NCBI GenBank assembly: GCA_015680685.1 | Contig: MNCI01022583.1 | Coordinates: 151,528-215,527 of the forward strand | DNA length: 64,000 bases | Direction of reading: 5' to 3' | Source of the DNA: Gnetum montanum | Lineage: Eukaryota; Streptophyta; Gnetopsida; Gnetales; Gnetaceae | Shown here: positions 58,380 to 64,000 of the stretch, piece by piece | How positions within the stretch are numbered: position 1 is the first letter of the stretch | Layout: every line of letters starts with the position of its first letter | Made by a program: the position numbers and the translations under genes | Notes under the pieces: generated by a model | Database searches by the model: none | Told to the model about the DNA's origin: nothing | Seen by the model: only the letters and a program-made list of their open reading frames with translations

Positions 58380-58943
58380 CATTACTCAATCTTTCCATTT
58401 TGATATCAAATGATGTATACTCGTAGAACCAATCAACATGTCAAGTGTAGGGATGAGATACAAAACCATCATAAATGTCTTCCATGAACTTGAAAGTGTG
58501 CTAAGAAGTGTGATGCACTGATCTTTCTCATCCATTTTCACCCCCGTAGATTATAACTGATGGACCAATGTATTAAAGATATTTAGGTGTTTTATAATTA
58601 TAGTATCTTCAACCATTTTACAATCATACAATCATTTATTCAACAACTTATTGGTTAGGGACACTATTTGATACAAAATTTGCAATTTATCCAATAAATC
58701 GTTAGTAGAAGAAACATTGGAAACATTAAGTAATACCAAATCTAAAAGACGTAAATGAATTGTACTTATCACCTTCAAGTTCAACTTTTCCCACTCTTCA
58801 TTAGACATTTTATCAGGCTTTACTTCCAAAATTGCACTGTGCTAGTCCTTTTCAATAACAAGAGTTTCCATCTTGATCTTCCATAATTCATAGTTGGACT
58901 TGTTGAACTTTTTAATTTCAATTTTGGATAGAGAGTTGGTCAT
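58380..58943 (-). pseudogene. Copia gag (broken)
   Basis: ATG at 58943 (MTNSLSKIEIKKFNKSNYEL, then WKIKMETLVIEKD). The segment NEEWEKLNLKVISTIHLRL is typical of copia gag (UBN2-like). It decays toward 58380. No zinc knuckle is readable. Confidence 0.68.
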
Positions 58944-58992
58944 GATTTTTTCCTATAATTACTTGACAAAATAATAGTGGTGAGTGAAATGT

Positions 58993-59005
58993 GGCTCTAA
59001 TACCA
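58993..59005 (-). other. Copia primer binding site (tRNA-Met type)
   Basis: TGGTATTAGAGCC on the minus strand, one change from TGGTATCAGAGCC, the usual initiator tRNA-Met complement. Confidence 0.75.
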
Positions 59006-59009
59006 TTTT

Positions 59010-59445
59010 TTATTCCCAATTTCTTGCACCAATATAATAATAATTTTAAAGAAAGCTACAGAAATTAAAAAGATAGAGAGCTACCCTAGGGAAAACATTC
59101 AAAGTGAAAAACACCAATAGAAAATTGGTTCTTGGACAATTAATACTAGCACAACTTCAAGATTGAAACCTAGAGAGAATGAATAAGAATAATGAAGAAG
59201 AATTGTAGGAAAGGATTGTAGCTTTGGAATTGGCCATTGTTGTGTTGTGTTGTTTTTTCAATGATGCTCACTTAGAGCTCCTTATATATTGCTTAGGTTA
59301 CAAAAATAAACCCAAAATTAAAAATGGGATAAGTTAGTTTAATTTGATGGGGATAGGTACAGGACCAAATATAACATAGACAAGAATAAGAATATAACAA
59401 GGTAGAACTATCTAGGGAAAATCAATGTAGAATTGCCTTCATCCA
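59010..59445 (-). repeat. 5' LTR of copia element
   Basis: It lies between the PBS and 59445. The exact inner end is unclear because no clean CA precedes the PBS. The outer end TGGATGAAGGC (minus) matches TGGATGAAAGC at 54659. Confidence 0.6.
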
Positions 59446-59770
59446 CCTTAAAAAAATTGCATTCAATATTAGGGGTAAGCAAAAGTGGTGAAAATGTCAT
59501 AAACAAGGGAGAAAGCATGGGATTGGAAGGAGGTTGGAAAGTTGATTAACAATGGTGAGAACCTGATGAAAAAAAATAGACTCACATTTTAAAGAGGGTT
59601 TTTCTCTTCCTTAAATCTACCCCACCTCCTCCATTTGCAATAATCAACTCCATGAGATCCATACCAAATCTAGGAATGCATGAACTAGTTCATGTTGCAA
59701 CATTAATAGGTGAGCCTATGTTTTTATGTGTTACAGAAAGAGTTAAAATCAACTATTTCTAAATAGGCAT
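59446..59770. other. Spacer between copia and element D
   Basis: AT-rich, no gene or repeat recognised. Confidence 0.5.
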
Positions 59771-60618
59771 TGATCAATGGCAAGGTACCCCTACACTCAA
59801 CCATACAAATATGAGTGTTCATGCACAATCCAGTCGAACTCCACAGATGGATTAGTTGTGGTATCTAGATAGTTACTCGTTGATCATAGTTTGATGTCTT
59901 CCCACCTGGACTAGTATTTGGTTTTTCATGTATGGTTTAGTCCAGAGTGAGGTATATGATATGATTTCTAACACTAGGCTACTCCTAGAGATAATGGAAA
60001 GTAACTTTGATTAAGCTAAGAGGAAATGGAAAAAGAGAATCTAAGCTAGCCTAAGTGGGATGAGCATCTGTCCTTAATCATCCGTACACATCTTGGACCT
60101 TGTGTACTACTACTAGGATTACCAAGCGCATGTCCTAGATATGCTACTAGGATACCAAGTAGTCACACTTAAATGCTCATGATTAAGTCATACTCATTCT
60201 GCATTTAATAACAGGGATAGGAAATGAGGGTAGAGAAATATTAATTAAGAAAACAATAAATAACAATAACAGTAAGTAATTAAAACTAAGTGAATGCTAC
60301 AATGATGAAGTAATCTCGATCTTTATTACCGGTCATGTGCGTGTCCAAGTACATCATACTCAAATAAAGGTTCCATACAATTACAATCATCACACTATAT
60401 GCATGCACTGGGGAAAGGATTGAGAGGAATTGAAACTGACAAAAAGATCCTACTCTAACACTAACTTTTCCTATGACTCTCCCATGCGCCCAATTGTATA
60501 TTTATAGGCTCACACAAGAACCATGATATTCTATATCCAATATTGCTAGAGAGGCTATGATATCATGTATCCAATATCGAGGGTTCGATATCAGAGCTTG
60601 ACAAATCATGATCTATCA
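59771..60618 (-). repeat. 3' LTR of element D
   Basis: Aligned with the A and C LTRs. TATA box at 60499-60506. GATATC-related palindromes at 60570-60595. Its first bases on this strand (TGATCAATGG) differ slightly from C. Confidence 0.8.
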
Positions 60619-61104
60619 TACCCCCACAACTAAATGAAAACTCATCCTTGAGTCGAACAAAATGACAACAAGCCCCATTGATTACACAGTGGATAGGTAT
60701 GGGATTAGTGATTAACTAGAAATTTATTCATGCTACAGTGGAGGATTGCATACAACAAAATTAGGACACGGACACAAAATTACAAAAGTACAAAACTTTG
60801 TTAAAAATCATGTGGTTACAGGTGGCAGTGGTTCCTCTTGTGCTCTAGTTTTTGGAATTTGATGGCTCTAAAGGAGTGCTTGGAGCTTTTCCTCTTCAGT
60901 TTGGGCGTCCTGTGCCATCCATGTTGATGCTCTAATGTTTGATGGAATCAGCACCTCCCATGGACATGGCAGTTGCAGGAACATTTGATCTGCTTTGACA
61001 TACAAGGCCGCAAACAATCGTCATTCCTCCTCGTAGGCTTTGGCTTTATTCTTATATTCCTAGTAATCTATAAGCCATCAAGCCAAGTTTTCCATGACAT
61101 CTTT

Positions 61105-63573
61105 TTATCCCTGGTAGCTGGTTTTGACCACCTCTAACTCAAAATTTTCCACTTCTAACTTTTGTAGTGTCTTCTTATGCTTCACAAATTCTATTTCATA
61201 TTTTGCGTAGGTGGTAGCTACCTGCTTCTCTAGCTCTATTCTCAAGTGTGCTACTATTAACATGGATAAATTGGCATACCGCAAGTTTTTCAATCCCATG
61301 TACTCCGTAAGATCTTGTATCTGTAGGTCCCGACTTTTGAGCTCTACTTGGTGAATGAATGCATAGGTGTCCAGTATGAGCCACCAATCAATGTGTTGAG
61401 CACTGAAGGTGTTAATGTGGGACTTAGCCATATGGATATCTTTTTCAATGACTTTCTTATACATCCCCACCTAATCTCTAAAGTGCTCCTTCAATTTCTC
61501 ATGTCTCTTGGCCTTGTTTTACCGTGCACTTATTTCAATTGTTGTCTTTTGACAAATTACATGTACCTCCTCCATTGACAAGGTTCGATTCTCTCTAGCC
61601 AAATGATTCATGTCCTAGTTGACCCTGACTAACTATTCTTGTAACTACTAAAAATTATCTTCAAGAACATTCTTTTGTTTCTCCACAATGGTTAGCTAAA
61701 GATTGTCTGTGGCAAGTTTTTTATTCTCCTCTTGCAAGGCCTTGAGTGCTTTAGCATGCACATATGTTTGCACTTGTGCCTTGGAAGCATCCTAATTGAC
61801 CTTCTCTTTTTCCTTCATCACTCTTTTATTATATGCCAATAACCTATTAAGTTGCTCCATCCTAAAAGATTCTAGTTGGTCTATGAGAATGAATTGAAAT
61901 GGATCCCACTGTGCAACTTGCAGGGTGACAAGCCTCTCTTGGAGTCTTTCCAACTCTACCTCTGCATGCTTGGCCCTGATCTCTACCATGACCAGCTTTC
62001 CTTTGGTGGAGATGAGGTCTAATTGAGTTATTATGACATCTTGTAGGATGTCAAATAAGGACATCATCACTTTTCTTGTCTGTAGAAATCGATCGAGAAC
62101 ATCCTCATGCTCTGCAGAAGTCATCGAGGGATTGGCCAAAGTTTGAGCATCATGTGTTCCTATGAAATCTGCCAGTGGCACAACATGGACATTGAAGAAC
62201 TCTTTTATGTGGTACGTAACCACTTCTATAGCTTCTACTACATCTTGGTGCTACATGACCATGACTTTGGCACCTTCACCCATTTCCAATTGCACTCAAA
62301 AGGATGCAGCATTTTCTGATTGTGACCAATGTGTCTCCCCTCCTCTTGTTTGGATGGACACTTTACCTTGTGCATGATCTATAAAAACCATGGATTGTAC
62401 AGCATCATTGATGACCAGGAAGAGATTGGCATCATCATAACTTCCCCAGCTAACCATCTTAGTGATGGCCCTGAGATGGCTCATTGATGGTCGATAATCC
62501 TATGGCAATGGTGGCGGTTGTTCTCTTTGGCCTGTGTTGGGCCTCACTTCTTGCTATTGACTAGGCCTTGTGCTTGGGAGTTGGCTAGGCCCTATAGTTT
62601 GAGTTTCCATGGGCCCCATCGTCAGTTCTTATTCTGGCTCCAATGTCTCACTAGCACTTTTCCTTGGGGCTGCTGGCTTCAACAATTCAGCAAATGAAGC
62701 ATTTTGGGATCTTCTAGTGATGCCATTGGTGTACCCCAGAATTCCAACATGCTAACACAACTTCTTGATGAGATAGGGGAAGGGCAATGCGAATTTCCCT
62801 ATCTTCCGTTCCTCAAACTACCTCAAAATCTCCATGAGATACAGATGAGGTAGGTTGGCATTTACCTTGCCCATCAATATCATAGTTCCTCTAGCTGAAT
62901 ACATTGAGATTTTGTTTAATCCTTTCATGGGAAAGATATGATAAGTATCAATCTTGAAATAGATCTTTTCCTCTAGGGTCAACTCTTCATACACCTTACC
63001 TTCCTTTCCATACACCCTTTTCAACTAGATTTTTTATGCATCAGCATCGAGGCGAGTGGGTAGGTGAGCAACTTTTGGCCCTGTATTCAAAATATTCAAC
63101 ACTTTCAAAATGGCCTTGGTAGAGAAATCTATAGAAACACCACCAATATCAACTATGATGCTCTCTTATTTATTGTGCAAAAATTGGTACGTCTCTCCTA
63201 GGTACCAGGCACCATTTTCAAAAAGGATAGGCCATAACGGGAACCCTTTGAGTTGGTCCCTAACTACTTTAGGAGTGAACTCCGTGAAAGGTCCAAAGTT
63301 GAGTTCCACAATCACGGTCACTGACATGGACCTTTCATGGATCACTTAAACACATTCTAGGGACAAAGTAAGACATTATCCTTGTTCAAGTGCTTTAGCA
63401 GCTCCTCTTTCAGCCTATCCCAATTGCATAGTAACAAGAGGCTCTTAATGGATGCTAAATGATTATGCCTCCTATTTTGCATGTTCCTTGAGAGATGCCT
63501 AGCCTTTGCCTCTCCTTGGTTGTTTGGATGCACCTTGAGAGGGTTCTCCTTGCCGTCCACGTTTAGGGGCCAT
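61105..63573 (-). pseudogene. Element D 3' accessory ORF (broken)
   Basis: ATG at 63573 (MAPKRGRQGEPSQGASKQ). A globular part includes IVELNFGPFTEFTPKVV, IIVDIGGVSIDFSTKAIL and YFKIDTYHIFPMKGLNKISM with GTMILMGKVNANLPHLYLME (to 62818). This wording resembles the putative plant transposon protein domain. A Pro-rich linker follows, then a long helical part with likely coiled coils (LISTKGKLVMVEIRAKHAEV, LERLQERLVTLQ; 62223-61792) and a second helical region (61470-61105). It is in sense orientation at the 3' end of the element, the env position of Athila. At least eight stops or shifts. Function unknown. Confidence 0.6.
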
Positions 63574-63599
63574 CTACAATCACATGGGGCTGTCCATTA

Positions 63600-64000
63600 G
63601 TAAGGTTGCTTACAGAGTTTGATTTATACCTTACTTCTTGCGTTTAACGATTTTTTTTTCTTATTTCATGTGATCCAGAGTTATGAAATTTTATGAAAAT
63701 GTCCCTTAAAAGTTTTGATATTGGCCTCAATTTGATTAGGTGGTTCCCAAAATTAATTCCCTTGGTATGAGTGAAGAGATAAAGTTGATTTGGCAATGTG
63801 TTTAACAGTTTTTGCGGTCCTTTACCCTTTATGATATCCTTCAGGCAACGATGAATTTTGGAAAAATTATGCATGACTTGGAGTGTACCCTTCCCCCATG
63901 ACTAAGTTGAACACTCTAGGTTCAGACGGGTTCAATCAGAATGGGAATCAGAGCATTAATGCATAAGATATGGATGTTCGAATGAAAGGCGTGCAAGTTA
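63600..64000 (-). other. Element D internal spacer at window edge
   Basis: No gene. Homologous to C at about 37290-37700 (shared TTATGATATCCTTCAGGCAA stretch and CCCTTCCCCCATGACTAAGTT-type block). Confidence 0.6.

Larger units (their letters stand above)
54336..59445 (-). mobile_element. Ty1/copia retrotransposon, decayed
   Basis: Minus orientation: LTR right, PBS, gag, integrase, RT, RNase H, LTR left. Integrase before RT is the copia order. LTR sequences share GAATTGGCCATTGTTGTG and ATATAACATAGACAAGAATA blocks. The tRNA-Met-type PBS is at 58993-59005. Many stops. Confidence 0.82.
59771..64000 (-). mobile_element. Element D: Athila-family element, 3' part only
   Basis: Minus orientation; the 3' LTR is inside the window and the rest runs off the right edge. 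The PPT-like block TACCCCCAC (plus strand) at 60618-60627 follows the LTR, as in C. Confidence 0.78.

Noticed and set aside
1-64000. tRNA, rRNA or organelle DNA insertions
   Set aside because: No cloverleaf with A and B boxes or rRNA core sequence was recognised; only primer binding sites complementary to tRNAs.

Overview
This is nuclear DNA from a plant with a large, repeat-rich genome, most likely a seed plant. Nearly everything here is old, stop-ridden LTR retrotransposon: Athila and Tat/Ogre-type Ty3/gypsy, one Ty1/copia and one LINE fragment. I see no intact host gene and no rRNA, tRNA or CRISPR. The species cannot be told from the sequence; a gymnosperm is possible but unproven. Four single-N gaps (12519, 17051, 26918, 54469) show a draft assembly.

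The layers can be untangled. (1) A Tat-type LTR (LTR1) begins at 3565. (2) Athila element A (4030-32779, + strand) inserted into LTR1, which resumes at 32780. (3) The 18.9-kb Tat/Ogre-like element B (11052-29993, + strand) inserted into A's pol ORF, with a perfect 5-bp target duplication AGTAC. (4) LTR1 runs directly into a second Tat-type element F (33311 to about 49560, + strand), which is older than B and has lost its 3' part. (5) Athila-family element C (35673-42547, - strand; LTRs, PBS, gag, 3' ORF, no pol) inserted into F. (6) A 4.8-kb less repetitive island (about 49560-54335) holds two weak host-exon candidates and a minisatellite. (7) A decayed copia element occupies 54336-59445 (- strand). 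(8) The 3' part of another Athila-family element D occupies 59771-64000 (- strand) and runs off the window.

The most interesting object is in element B. Its protease and reverse transcriptase are about 6 kb apart, and the space holds an antisense gene of eight exons (22585 down to 18124) with GT-AG introns and a reading frame kept across six of seven junctions. Its predicted product of about 1,080 residues starts with a region resembling a NIF/FCP1-type HAD phosphatase, but with the nucleophile Asp replaced by Glu. It continues with a region like the putative plant transposon protein domain and ends in acidic and coiled-coil segments. Element F, which is strongly diverged from B, carries the same gene in the same place and orientation (about 49541 down to 45925). 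The antisense gene is therefore a heritable part of this lineage, not a one-off capture.

Element B is also unusual in its non-coding DNA. Four separate minisatellites with different units all use the same TACGCT/AGCGTA word, and three spacers at ORF boundaries share a motif ending in TAAACT. In F the equivalent array has decayed to TATGCT, as expected from loss of methylated CpG.
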